Source: Phycisphaeraceae bacterium (lineage in GTDB: Bacteria > Planctomycetota > Phycisphaerae > Phycisphaerales > Zrk34). Taken from it: 64,000 bases of DNA. The stretch covers positions 1 through 64,000 of the forward strand of contig JANQHD010000016.1 in assembly GCA_028282805.1 (NCBI GenBank). The letters are read 5' to 3'. How positions within the stretch are numbered: the stretch's first letter is position 1; the number at the start of each line of letters is the position of its first letter. The notes below the pieces were generated by a model. It searched no databases, was not told the origin of the DNA, and saw nothing but the letters and a program-made list of their open reading frames with translations. The position numbers were made by a program, and so were the translations under genes. Below, in pieces: positions 55,505 to 64,000 of this stretch.

Positions 55505-57247
55505 GTGATCACCCAGGCATCCACCAGCCAACTGGCCAACGAAATCGCCCGTTCCATCTGCGACTCCTTTGACCGCTTTCAGGCGAGGTTCCGCGAGATC
55601 ACAGGTCGGGCCCCGGGTCGGTTTGTGCAACGGGATTGGCACGGCATGCAGGCCGACAGCCGTGAGCGGCTCGACATCTACACCGAGTCCGTGGTGCAAC
55701 TGCTGGCCCAGGTCCGGTCGATCCTGGGTGAGCGGATCCACACCCGTCTGATGTGGGGCAGCATCAAGGCGGTTTATTCCGGGCTGATCCATGACCGGGA
55801 TGACTGGGAGATCGCCGAGACCTACTTCAACTCGGTCACGCGGCAGGTCCACACCACGATCGGTGTCGATAACGACATCGAGTTCGTGCACACCGATTAC
55901 GCCAGCCCACCCACGCCCTCACCCCACCCGGTCTTTCGCGTCTACGAGGCCGGTGACCTGGCCACACTGATCCGCAACATCCTGCTGAAACACCCGGAAC
56001 TGAATCTCCATGAAAGCGCCATCGAGCACGGTTCCCACGCCGCCGCCGCTCGCCTCGGCGGGCTGCTCCCGCAGCGTGGGAAGACGGGATCGTTCCGCGC
56101 AGAATGCATGACGGCTGCGTTCTACCGTGGAGAGCACGCTTACCTCATCGGTCGCCTGGTCGGCGTCAACTCCGCGTTACCGCTGGTGCTCTGCTTCCGG
56201 CACGACGAGGCGGGTATCTACCTCGATGCGCTGCTGTGGCGCCACGACGACATCAGCATGCTGTTCAGCTTCACGCGCTCCTACTTCCATGTGCAAGTCG
56301 ATCGCCCACACGACATGGTGGCGTTCATCCGGTCGATCCTGCCGAAGAAGAACATCGCCGAGACCTACATCTCTCTTGGGTACAACAAGCACGGTAAGAC
56401 GGAACTCTACCGCCATGCGCTGCGCCAACTGGCACGGTCGGATGACAAGTACCACCGCGCCGAGGGGCAACGCGGGATGGTCATGATCGTGTTCACGATG
56501 CCCTCGTATCCCGTCGTGTTCAAGGTCATCAAGGACCAGTTCGACTACCCGAAGGAATGCTCGCGGCAGAACGTCGTCGACCGGTACCAGATGGTCTTCA
56601 ATCACGATCGGGCCGGGCGGCTGGTCGACGCCCAGCAGTACCAATACCTCGTGCTCGACCGCCGTCGGTTCACCGACTCCCTCCTCACCGAGTTGCTCGA
56701 CGTGGCAAGCCAGACCGTCTCGGTGGACGGCGACCGGGTGGTGATCAAGCACTGTTACGCCGAGCGGCGTGTCACTCCGCTGGACGTCTACGTGCGGGAA
56801 AACGCCGAACCCGCCGCGCGGCGGGCGGTCATCGACTACGGTCAGGCGATCAAGGATCTGGCGGCGACCAACCTGTTCCCGGGCGACCTGTTGATGAAGA
56901 ACTTCGGTCTCACGCGGCGCGGCCGGGTCGTGTTCTACGACTACGACGAGGTGTGCTTGCTGACGGACTGCAACTTCCGGCAGTTCCCGCAAACGGGCTA
57001 CGACGAGGACGACCTGGCCGCCGAGCCTTGGTACGGGGTCAGCCCCAACGACATCTTCCCGGAGGAGTTTGTCCGTTTCCTCGGTATGCCGCCTCGCCTG
57101 AAAGAGGTGTTCATCGACCACCACGCCGACCTGCTCGCGGTCGATTTCTGGCGCCGCCTTCAGGCGAGACTTCAGGCCGGTGAACTTTTCCACGTCGCCC
57201 CTTACCCCGCAAACCGGCGGTTTCTCGATCACCCGATCACGCCGTGA
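55505..57247 (+). CDS. aceK: Isocitrate dehydrogenase kinase/phosphatase
   Basis: The 580-residue product matches AceK in length (E. coli 578) and motifs. It has the ATP-binding region GMVMIVFTMPSYPVVFKVIKD (about 320-340), the catalytic loop TNLFPGDLLMKNFGLTRRG (about 458-476) and FYDYDEVC after it. AceK phosphorylates isocitrate dehydrogenase to push isocitrate into the glyoxylate bypass, and removes the phosphate when energy is low. It starts at a GTG with a weak ribosome site. It is divergent from the fused malate synthase/isocitrate lyase gene, the same functional grouping as the proteobacterial aceBAK operon. Confidence 0.97.
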   Translation: MITQASTSQLANEIARSICDSFDRFQARFREITGRAPGRFVQRDWHGMQADSRERLDIYTESVVQLLAQVRSILGERIHTRLMWGSIKAVYSGLIHDRDDWEIAETYFNSVTRQVHTTIGVDNDIEFVHTDYASPPTPSPHPVFRVYEAGDLATLIRNILLKHPELNLHESAIEHGSHAAAARLGGLLPQRGKTGSFRAECMTAAFYRGEHAYLIGRLVGVNSALPLVLCFRHDEAGIYLDALLWRHDDISMLFSFTRSYFHVQVDRPHDMVAFIRSILPKKNIAETYISLGYNKHGKTELYRHALRQLARSDDKYHRAEGQRGMVMIVFTMPSYPVVFKVIKDQFDYPKECSRQNVVDRYQMVFNHDRAGRLVDAQQYQYLVLDRRRFTDSLLTELLDVASQTVSVDGDRVVIKHCYAERRVTPLDVYVRENAEPAARRAVIDYGQAIKDLAATNLFPGDLLMKNFGLTRRGRVVFYDYDEVCLLTDCNFRQFPQTGYDEDDLAAEPWYGVSPNDIFPEEFVRFLGMPPRLKEVFIDHHADLLAVDFWRRLQARLQAGELFHVAPYPANRRFLDHPITP

Positions 57248-57463
57248 TGCCTGTCCCGGATCGTACACACCCGGGTACTACCTCCCTTGGGTTGACGATG
57301 CCTACCAAGTGCCGTGTGTATAGCCACACCATGCAATGGCGGCATGTTTAAGTTCGCGCTGATCTGCGCCACCCTCATGCAATTTCGTATAAATATTTAA
57401 TTAAAAGCAAGATATGATTGCGACGCGCAGCCATTGATGGTGCTGAAGGGGGCAAACTTCTGT

Positions 57464-57492
57464 TTGACAATATGATTAAGGTGCTATACTAT
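57464..57492 (+). promoter_or_regulatory. Promoter of the MarR gene (possibly leaderless)
   Basis: A perfect -35 TTGACA (57464-57469) and a -10 TACTAT (57487-57492) are separated by 17 bp; the alternative TATACT (57485-57490) gives 15 bp. Transcription would begin near 57499, exactly at an in-frame GTG. The AT-rich stretch upstream includes the palindrome TTTAATTAAA (57396-57405), a possible regulator site. Confidence 0.6.
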
Positions 57493-57498
57493 TTTGGC

Positions 57499-57966
57499 GT
57501 GGAAACGAACGAAGACTTCATCAAGGCCACGATCCAGCAGCTCCTGCGGTTTGCGAACAAGTATTCGCGCATCGAGAAGCTGCCCATACCCGTCGATGAC
57601 GACCTGGAGATCACCACCAGAGAAGCTCACACGATCCAGGCGATCGGCGAGCGCAAGCGGATGAGCGTGACCGATGTGGCGAACCACTTCGGCGTCACCA
57701 AGAGCGCAGCCTCTCAAATGATAAAAAGGCTTGAAAATAAAGGATTTTTAAGCAAGGCCCAGGCCCCGCACAGCAACAAGGAGCTTCACCTGTCCCTGAC
57801 GGACTTGGGCTGGCTGGCGTTCCGTGCCCACGAGCGGTGCCATGGCGAGGACATGGCGGGCCTCGTCAAACGCCTGGAGGCGTACCCGCTGCAACAGGTT
57901 GCGATCCTGTCCGTGTTGCTGGAATCCATCGACGCGGTGATGGACGAGCGCCTTGGTAGGCACTGA
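57499..57966 (+). CDS. MarR-family transcriptional regulator
   Basis: The product is 155 residues if translation begins at the GTG at 57499 just after the promoter; a longer version from the ATG at 57472 adds nine residues. The winged helix-turn-helix includes RMSVTDVANHFGVTKSAASQ (about 53-72), MIKRLENKGFL and the wing HSNKELHLSLTDLG. MarR proteins typically bind as dimers and lose DNA affinity on binding small aromatic compounds. It lies 59 bp before a tripartite efflux operon, so it probably controls it. The ligand is unknown. Confidence 0.9.
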   Translation: METNEDFIKATIQQLLRFANKYSRIEKLPIPVDDDLEITTREAHTIQAIGERKRMSVTDVANHFGVTKSAASQMIKRLENKGFLSKAQAPHSNKELHLSLTDLGWLAFRAHERCHGEDMAGLVKRLEAYPLQQVAILSVLLESIDAVMDERLGRH

Positions 57967-58025
57967 TTTTTTTGCCCTTATGATTCAGTAGCTTAACTAT
58001 TTTTCGTGCACTGGAGACCGAATCA

Positions 58026-59165
58026 ATGAGACCTGCGGCGAAAAACAGATCACGCCTCGTGATCGGGTTGAGCGGCGGCGCGGCCCTTGTGCTGGCGGCC
58101 TGCGCCCTCGTGCTGTTCGGTAAAGACACGCAAGCCGCCGAAGCACCGCCGTCGCAAGCCGTTGTGGCGCGCCCGATACCCACCGCCGTGGTGCAAGCCG
58201 CGCCCGCCGGTTACGAACGGGTCTTCCCGGGAAACGTCAGGGCAAACAGGCGGGTTGAGTTGGCCTTTTCGGTCCCCGGCTTGTTGGATCGACTGAACGC
58301 CGAGGAAGGGCGCCGCATCCGGCAAGGCGAGGTGATCGCCGGGTTGGATGAGCGCGATTACCGGTACGCCCTGGACGCCGCCGCGGCTCGGTGCGCGAAC
58401 GCGAAGCGGGAATTGGCCCGACACCGCAATCTCCGTCGGCAGGGCGTCGTGACCGAATCCGAATACGAAGACGCGCAGACCGCGCACGACATCGCGGTGG
58501 CGGAGTTGCGCACTTGCGAAAAAGCCTTGGAAGACACCGTGCTGCGCGCCCCGTTTGATGGGGTTGTTGTTGAGCGATACGCGGAGAACCACGAGCACGT
58601 TCAGGCAAAGCGGGCGATCGTTGCGTTTCAGGACATCTCGCTTGTCGAAGTGGTCGTCCCGGTGCCGGAGCGACTGTTTGCGCGCGGCGGGGCAGGAGCG
58701 CTTCGGTCGCCGAGAGTACGATTTGATGCGGACGGCGAGCGTTGGTTCGACGCCACGGTCCGTGAGCACAGCGCCCGGTCGGACCGCGTCACGCAGACCT
58801 ACGACTTGGTCGTCGCCTTGGCGCCGCCGCCGGACCTGAACGTGTTGCCCGGCATGACCGCCACGGTGAAGGTGCGGATCGCCGGTTCATCGGATGCGGC
58901 GTCGCCGACCGGGCACGCCACGCAGGTGCCGGCCGAAGCGCTTTGGCTTGGCCGGGACGGCGGATCGTATGTGTGGGTGATCGACCCAGCGGGCGCAGAT
59001 CCATCTAAAAGGCGCGTCGAAACCGTAAACATGCGCGACGGTTGCGTCGAGGTCCGCTCCGGCCTGCGCCCCGGGGAGCACGTCGCGATCGCGGGCTTAC
59101 ACACGCTGCGGGAAGGCCTTCGGGTGCGTCCCATGGTCGCCGGCAAGGAGGGGCTTGACGGATGA
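58026..59165 (+). CDS. RND efflux periplasmic adaptor (membrane fusion protein)
   Basis: The 379-residue product has an N-terminal membrane/signal segment (about 11-30) and a lipoyl-like half (VPGLLDRLNAEEGRRIRQGE, about 80-105). A short alpha-hairpin (about 115-165), a second lipoyl half (DTVLRAPFDGVVVERYAENH) and beta-barrel and membrane-proximal domains follow. It bridges the RND pump and the TolC-like channel. Its stop overlaps the RND start (ATGA), so the two are co-translated. The substrate cannot be read. Confidence 0.93.
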   Translation: MRPAAKNRSRLVIGLSGGAALVLAACALVLFGKDTQAAEAPPSQAVVARPIPTAVVQAAPAGYERVFPGNVRANRRVELAFSVPGLLDRLNAEEGRRIRQGEVIAGLDERDYRYALDAAAARCANAKRELARHRNLRRQGVVTESEYEDAQTAHDIAVAELRTCEKALEDTVLRAPFDGVVVERYAENHEHVQAKRAIVAFQDISLVEVVVPVPERLFARGGAGALRSPRVRFDADGERWFDATVREHSARSDRVTQTYDLVVALAPPPDLNVLPGMTATVKVRIAGSSDAASPTGHATQVPAEALWLGRDGGSYVWVIDPAGADPSKRRVETVNMRDGCVEVRSGLRPGEHVAIAGLHTLREGLRVRPMVAGKEGLDG

Positions 59166-62100
59166 ACCTCGCCGGTTATGCCATTCGACACAAGGCCATC
59201 ATGCTCGTGCTTGTGATCCTGGTGGCGCTGGGGGGGGTGTTCGCCTACGGAAAGCTCGGGCGCCTGGAAGACCCCGAGTTCACGATCAAGGAAGCGGTGA
59301 TCTTCACGCACTACCCCGGCGCGACCGCCGAGCAGGTCGAGCTGGAGGTGACCGAACCGATCGAGACGGCCGTCCAGCAGCTCAAGCAATTGAAGGAGGT
59401 GCGGTCGATCTCGCGTGCGGGGCTGTCGATCGTCTTCGCGGAGATCCAGGAGGTCTACGACAAGCAGACGCTGCCGCAGGTCTGGGATGAGTTGCGGCGC
59501 AAGGTCGGCCTGGCCGGGCAGGCGCTGCCGCCCGGTTGCCACGCGCCCGTGGTCAACGACGACTTCGGCGACGTGTACGGCGTTCTGTTCGCGCTGACCG
59601 GCGACGGCTATTCGGCGCACGATCTGCGCGAGGTGGCGAAAGACCTGCGCCGCGAGCTGCTGCTTTGCCGGGACGTCGGCCGGATCGATTTCTGGGGCTT
59701 GCAGACCGAGGTTGTGTACATCGAGATCGATCGCGCCAAGCTCGCGCAACTCGACATCGACCCGTCGGCGATCGTCCGCACCATCCGTCAGCAGAACACG
59801 ATCACCGAGACCGGCAAGGTCGCCGTGGGATCGGAAGATGTCCGCTTGCGTGTGACCGGCGACTACACCGACGTGACGGGGTTGGCCGAGCAACTCGTGG
59901 CGGGCGGCCCGGGGGGGCGGATGATCCGCCTGAAAGATATCGCCCGGGTCGAGCGGGGGTACCTCGACCCGCCCGGCGAACTGCTGCAATGGAACGGGCT
60001 GCCGGCCGTCGGGATCGGCATCTCCACCGTCTCCGGCGGCGACGTGATCGCCATGGGCGACGCCATCACCGAACGGCTGGCGCAGCTGCAACCCCGCCTG
60101 CCCGTCGGGATCGAGGTCCACGCGATCGCGCACCAGTCCGAGACGGTCAAGCGGGCCACCGACGGCTTCGTCGTCAACCTCGTCGCGGCGGTGGCCATCG
60201 TCGTGCTGCTGTTGGTCCTGTTCATGGGGCTGCGCGAGGGGTTCGTCATCGGCGTGGTGCTGTTGCTGACCATCCTGTCGACGTTCCTGTGCATGCACGC
60301 GATGGACATCACGCTCCAGCGCATCTCGCTGGGGGCGTTGATCATCGCGTTGGGCATGCTCGTGGACAACGCCATCGTGGTGGCCGAGGGCATCGTCATC
60401 AAGTCCCATCAGGGCGTGGACCGGACCCGGGCGGCGGAGCAGACCGTGCGCGAGACGCAGTGGCCGTTGCTCGGCGCGACCGGCATCGCGATCCTGGCGT
60501 TCGCGGCCATCACGCTGTCCAAGGACATGACCGGCGAATGGCTCAAGAGCCTGTTCCAGGTCATCTGCATCTCGCTGGGGCTGAGTTGGGTGTTCGCCAT
60601 CACGGTCACGCCTTACCTGTGCGTCGCGATCCTCCCGGCCGACACCGGTCACAAGACCGGCCCGCACGACAACCTGTTCTATCGCGCCTACCGGCGGTTC
60701 GTCGGGGTGTGCATCGACCGTCGTTGGCTGTCGCTGGCGGCGATCGTGGCCTTGCTGATGGTCGCGATGTGGGGCTTCGGGTTCGTCAAGCAGGACTTCA
60801 TGCCCGACATGAACCGCCCGCAGATCACGTTGGACGTGTGGATGCCCGAAGGCACGCACATCGAACGCACCGCCGACGAGGTGGCGGCCATCAGTGATTA
60901 CGTGCGCAGCCTCGATGGCGTGGAGGACGTGGCGAGCTTTGTCGGCCGCGGCCCGCTGCGGTTCCTGCTGACCTACGAACCCGAAATGCCCAACGGCGCC
61001 TACGGCCAGCTGTTGGTCAGCCTGGATGATTACCGGAAAATCCCGACGCTCCGCTCGCACCTGACCAATTACTTGAACGAGCGCCACCCGAAAGCGATCA
61101 CGAGCGTCGACGCCTTCAAGCTCGGCCCCGGCGGCGGCGCGGTGGTCGCCCGGCTCAGCGGCCCGGACGCCGATGTCCTGCGCGCACTCGCGGAGAAGGT
61201 CAAGGCGGTCATGTGGGCCCACGACAACACCCGCAGCATCCGCACCGACTGGGGCCAGCCGGTCAAGGTCCAGGCGGTTCACCTGGCCGACGCGCGAGCG
61301 CGCGAGGTCGGCGTCACCCGGCCGGAGCTGTCGCGGTCGCTGGCGATGAACTTCTCCGGGACCGCGGTCGGCGTGTACCGCCACGAGGACGACCTGTTGC
61401 CCATCATGCTCCGCATGCCCGAAGCGCAACGGCAAGGGATACAGAACGTCGCCAACGTCAACGTCTGGAGCGGGGCGCGGCGCGACTGGGTCCCCATCGA
61501 GCAGGTCACCGACGGTCAAACCGTTCGATGGGAGACCCCGGTGATCCACCGCCTCGATCGCATGCGGGTCCTGCGTGTGTCGTGCAAGCAGGTCCACGGC
61601 ACGACCGACGGCCTGCTGCGGCAACTGCGCCAACCGATCGAAGACATCGACCTGCCCGACGGCTACACCCTGGCGTGGGGCGGCGAACACGAAGAGCAGG
61701 TCGAAGCCAACACGAAACTCATGTCGAACGTCCCGATCGCGTTCACCGCGATGTTCCTGATCACGGTCCTGCTGTTCAACACGCTGCGCCACCCGCTGAT
61801 CGTCTTCCTCACGCTGCCGCTGGCGGTGATCGGGGTGACCTGTGGGATGCTCCTGGCCGACAAGCCGTTCGGGTTCATGGCCATGCTGGGTTTCCTGAGC
61901 CTCGCGGGGATGCTGATCAAGAACGTGATCGTGCTGCTCGACCAGATCAACCTGGAGCTGGCCGGCGGCAAACAGCCTTACCGCGCCGTGATCGACTCGG
62001 CGGCCGGGCGTGTGCGGCCGGTGTGCATGGCGGCTTTTACCACGGTGCTCGGCATGACGCCGTTGTTGTGGGACGCCTTCTTCGCCCCGATGGCGGTAAC

Positions 62101-62203
62101 GATCATGGGGGGGCTGACCTTCGCCACGGTGCTCACGCTCGTCGTCGTGCCCGTGCTGTACAGCACCTTTTTCAGGGTGCGCAAGGAGGAGCCGACCTCA
62201 TGA
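59162..62203 (+). CDS. RND efflux pump (AcrB/HAE1 family)
   Basis: The 1013-residue inner-membrane pump has the expected twelve helices and two large periplasmic loops. The proton-relay aspartate region is in GMLVDNAIVVAEG (near residues 400-413). Other family marks are FTHYPGATAEQVELEVTEPI, GFVKQDFMPDMNRPQITLDV and GFLSLAGMLIKNVIVLLDQI. It exports drugs or other small molecules using the proton gradient. It is in one operon with the adaptor and the outer-membrane component, downstream of the MarR gene. The length matches AcrB-type transporters (about 1030). Confidence 0.96.
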   Translation: MNLAGYAIRHKAIMLVLVILVALGGVFAYGKLGRLEDPEFTIKEAVIFTHYPGATAEQVELEVTEPIETAVQQLKQLKEVRSISRAGLSIVFAEIQEVYDKQTLPQVWDELRRKVGLAGQALPPGCHAPVVNDDFGDVYGVLFALTGDGYSAHDLREVAKDLRRELLLCRDVGRIDFWGLQTEVVYIEIDRAKLAQLDIDPSAIVRTIRQQNTITETGKVAVGSEDVRLRVTGDYTDVTGLAEQLVAGGPGGRMIRLKDIARVERGYLDPPGELLQWNGLPAVGIGISTVSGGDVIAMGDAITERLAQLQPRLPVGIEVHAIAHQSETVKRATDGFVVNLVAAVAIVVLLLVLFMGLREGFVIGVVLLLTILSTFLCMHAMDITLQRISLGALIIALGMLVDNAIVVAEGIVIKSHQGVDRTRAAEQTVRETQWPLLGATGIAILAFAAITLSKDMTGEWLKSLFQVICISLGLSWVFAITVTPYLCVAILPADTGHKTGPHDNLFYRAYRRFVGVCIDRRWLSLAAIVALLMVAMWGFGFVKQDFMPDMNRPQITLDVWMPEGTHIERTADEVAAISDYVRSLDGVEDVASFVGRGPLRFLLTYEPEMPNGAYGQLLVSLDDYRKIPTLRSHLTNYLNERHPKAITSVDAFKLGPGGGAVVARLSGPDADVLRALAEKVKAVMWAHDNTRSIRTDWGQPVKVQAVHLADARAREVGVTRPELSRSLAMNFSGTAVGVYRHEDDLLPIMLRMPEAQRQGIQNVANVNVWSGARRDWVPIEQVTDGQTVRWETPVIHRLDRMRVLRVSCKQVHGTTDGLLRQLRQPIEDIDLPDGYTLAWGGEHEEQVEANTKLMSNVPIAFTAMFLITVLLFNTLRHPLIVFLTLPLAVIGVTCGMLLADKPFGFMAMLGFLSLAGMLIKNVIVLLDQINLELAGGKQPYRAVIDSAAGRVRPVCMAAFTTVLGMTPLLWDAFFAPMAVTIMGGLTFATVLTLVVVPVLYSTFFRVRKEEPTS

Positions 62204-63672
62204 AACGCCGACAGAAAATGGTCGCCTGCGCCCTGGTGGTTTGTCTTGGCCCGATGGGCTGCGTCTCGAAACAGGAGGTGCGGAGGGCCATCAGCTCCGC
62301 GCGCGTGCAGGCTTACCACCAGTGGGAACGGGCCCGGGAGGAACCCGACCAGCAGGAGCCCCGCCTGGACGGCCGGCTGTCGCTCGAGGATGCGCTGAAG
62401 CTGTCGTTGGTGCACAACAAGTCGCTGCAGGCGGTCGTGCAGGAGCGCGACGTCGCGCGTGGGCGCGTCTTGTCATCGCACAGCGGCCTGTTGCCGACCG
62501 TGTCTTTGCTCGGTTCGTACACGCGCCACGACGACGACGCGTACGACAAGCACGCCATGGGCGCGTTGGACGAATACGCCGCGGGCATCAAGGTGACGCA
62601 ACCCATCTTCCGGGGCGGCGCCACCGTGGCCGAGCTCAGGTCGGCCCAGCTGTTCGCTTGCTACAGCGACGAGCGGGTGCGTCGGCAGACCGAAACAACC
62701 CTGTACGATGTCACGTCCGGCTACTACCGCGTCTTGCTCGCGCAGCAACTGCTCGAGGTGACCCGGGACGCCGTGACGTCCGCCGAGGCCTACCTGACCG
62801 AGGTGTCGCGCAAGCGGGAAAGCGGGGCGGCCACCGAATACCACGTGCTCCGCGCCCGCGTGGACGTGTCCTTGTACCAGGCGCAGATGATCCAGCAGCG
62901 CAACGCGCTGAACCTGGCCACCACGCGGCTGCTGAAAGACATGGGCGTTCACCAGGAAAGCGCCATCGAACTGTCGGGCCAGCTCGTGTACCACCCCGTC
63001 CGGCCCGAGTTCCAGCGGTCGGTCGAGTTGGCGTTTTACAACCGCCCGGATTTGGGGCAGGCCCAGGCCAACGTGCACATGAGCGAAGAGGCGATACGCG
63101 TGGCGGCCAGCCGTTACTGGCCACAGGTCAACGCGTTCGCGACCGGCGGCTTGTCTCGCCCCGAGCCGCACGCGTCGATGCATGATGAATGGGATTCACA
63201 CGCCTCGGCCGGGATATCCGTTGAACTGCCGTTGTTCGACGGCCTCCAACGGGAAGGCCAGCTGGTCGAAAGTAAGGCGCTGCTGCGCAAACGGCAGTTC
63301 GAGTTGCTCGACGTCCAAGAGCAGGCCGTGTTGCAGGTCCGCCAGGCGATCCTGAGCCTGCGCGATGCGGAACAGTTCGTCGAGTCTCAACAGATGAACC
63401 TCCAACTCGCCACGGAAGGGCTTCGCCTGGCGGAGGTCGGGTACCGCAACGGCGTGAACACGGAGATCGATGTCACCGATGCCCGTTCGTCGCTGACCCG
63501 TGCGAAGGGTTTTTATTACCAGGCCATCCACGACCACGCGATCGCCAGGCTGCTGTTGCAGAAGTCGACCGGCGTGTTGGCCCCGACCGACTCACTTGAG
63601 GTGAGCTTGACCGGGGGTTTGTCCCCCGAGCCATCCGCACCCGTTGAGCCCGAACATGAACAACACCCATGA
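62200..63672 (+). CDS. TolC-family outer-membrane efflux lipoprotein
   Basis: The 490-residue product has a lipoprotein-type signal (LGPMGC, Cys near residue 25) and the two-fold TolC repeat with long alpha-helices (about 70-265 and 285-470; SLEDALKLSLVHNKSLQAVV at the start of the first). The ATG overlaps the stop of the RND gene (ATGA). It forms the exit duct of the tripartite pump. The TolC-class assignment is firm; the substrate depends on the RND partner. Confidence 0.93.
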   Translation: MKRRQKMVACALVVCLGPMGCVSKQEVRRAISSARVQAYHQWERAREEPDQQEPRLDGRLSLEDALKLSLVHNKSLQAVVQERDVARGRVLSSHSGLLPTVSLLGSYTRHDDDAYDKHAMGALDEYAAGIKVTQPIFRGGATVAELRSAQLFACYSDERVRRQTETTLYDVTSGYYRVLLAQQLLEVTRDAVTSAEAYLTEVSRKRESGAATEYHVLRARVDVSLYQAQMIQQRNALNLATTRLLKDMGVHQESAIELSGQLVYHPVRPEFQRSVELAFYNRPDLGQAQANVHMSEEAIRVAASRYWPQVNAFATGGLSRPEPHASMHDEWDSHASAGISVELPLFDGLQREGQLVESKALLRKRQFELLDVQEQAVLQVRQAILSLRDAEQFVESQQMNLQLATEGLRLAEVGYRNGVNTEIDVTDARSSLTRAKGFYYQAIHDHAIARLLLQKSTGVLAPTDSLEVSLTGGLSPEPSAPVEPEHEQHP

Positions 63673-63770
63673 ACGCAACTGCCGCAAGCTCCCGCGGGAA
63701 TCGTTGCGGGAGGGTTCGGCTGGCGTCACAACGAACGATCATCGATGCAAGCGAGGTAACCCGAGAATGA
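63669..63770 (+). CDS. Possible 33-residue coupling ORF between tolC-like and permease genes
   Basis: A 33-codon frame starts with ATGA overlapping the TolC-like stop codon and ends with ATGA overlapping the start of the next gene. This arrangement is typical of translational coupling. The product (starts MNATAASSRGNRCGR) has no recognisable motif. A hairpin CTCCCGC/GCGGGAG (63689-63695 and 63706-63712) lies inside it. It may be a real mini-gene or only a ribosome bridge. Confidence 0.35.
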   Translation: MNATAASSRGNRCGRVRLASQRTIIDASEVTRE

Positions 63771-64000
63771 ACCCGATGCTGATCCCCACCCTTGTCATGG
63801 GGGTCGTGGCCGTGGGCCTCGTCCTGTACGCACACCGGCAGGGCGTGCACGTCCAGGGTTTCAAACAGACTTACAAGATGGTCTTGCAGATCCTCCCCGT
63901 GGTGGCCTGCGCGCTCGTCGTGGCGGGCATGCTCCAGGTGCTCATCTCACCGGCGTGGTGCTCGAAGTGGATCGGCACGGCCTCGGGGTTCAGGGGGATT
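63767..64000 (+). CDS. YraQ/ArsP-like permease, N-terminal part only (cut by window edge)
   Basis: The frame is open for 78 codons to the end of the window. The visible part has two membrane helices (MLIPTLVMGVVAVGLVLYAH and VLQILPVVACALVVAGMLQVL) and ends at WIGTASGFRGI. This resembles the start of the YraQ/UPF0718 permease family (ArsP-type transporters). GAGG lies 12 nt upstream of the ATG. It may belong to the efflux operon. The C-terminus is missing, so the assignment is provisional. Confidence 0.65.
   Translation, partial: MNPMLIPTLVMGVVAVGLVLYAHRQGVHVQGFKQTYKMVLQILPVVACALVVAGMLQVLISPAWCSKWIGTASGFRGI

Noticed and set aside
58799-61792. 997-codon minus-strand frame opposite the RND pump
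   Set aside because: Asp/Arg/His-rich shadow with no motif; the plus-strand RND protein is clear.

Overview
The window is high-GC DNA from a Gram-negative, two-membrane bacterium, most likely a planctomycete of the class Phycisphaerae. This placement is an inference. It rests on several PEP-CTERM surface proteins (motif VPEPAS-helix-RRR), dockerin-like calcium-binding repeats, a large prepilin-leader protein typical of planctomycetes, a secreted sulfatase, and a TonB/type II secretion equipment set. No rRNA, tRNA, CRISPR array, intact insertion sequence or phage gene was seen.

Region 1 (1-11510, minus strand) looks like one operon. Its order is a prepilin-like surface protein, a LacI-family regulator, a small PEP-CTERM protein, a sulfatase/LamG/dockerin/PEP-CTERM protein, and a giant LamG/beta-strand-repeat/dockerin protein that runs off the left edge. 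A perfect LacI-type palindrome lies inside the promoter of the first gene, and a second near-perfect copy lies 78 bp downstream. This suggests sugar-regulated surface handling of a sulfated glycan.

Region 2 (12061-38065, plus strand) is the largest unit. It has a structured leader, a TIGR02597-like protein, a dockerin/PEP-CTERM protein, a secreted beta-helix protein and a strong terminator. A lipoprotein, a TonB-dependent receptor and a TonB2/TtpC-type energising module follow (DUF3450, TtpC-like, ExbB, two ExbD, TonB, TPR lipoprotein). A tightly overlapping type II secretion operon comes next (secretin, E, F, G, H, I, J, K, C-like, L, M, TPR lipoprotein). Import and export machines therefore sit side by side with the surface proteins they could serve.

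Region 3 (38093-49641) holds a Sel1-repeat lipoprotein and pyruvate formate-lyase with its activase. It also has a histidine kinase/response regulator pair, a receiver-GGDEF-HD protein with a PilZ protein (cyclic-di-GMP signalling), a nine-unit CTT microsatellite, and two short gene remnants in poorer-coding DNA.

Region 4 (49705-57247) is a glyoxylate locus. It contains a class V aminotransferase of the serine/alanine-glyoxylate type and a single 1406-residue polypeptide that fuses malate synthase to isocitrate lyase. Divergent to the fusion is AceK, the isocitrate dehydrogenase kinase/phosphatase. The fused bypass enzyme next to its control kinase is the most striking single observation.

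Region 5 (57464-64000) is a MarR regulator, possibly translated from a leaderless mRNA, followed by a tripartite RND efflux system (membrane fusion protein, RND pump, TolC-like protein) and the start of a permease gene cut by the right edge.
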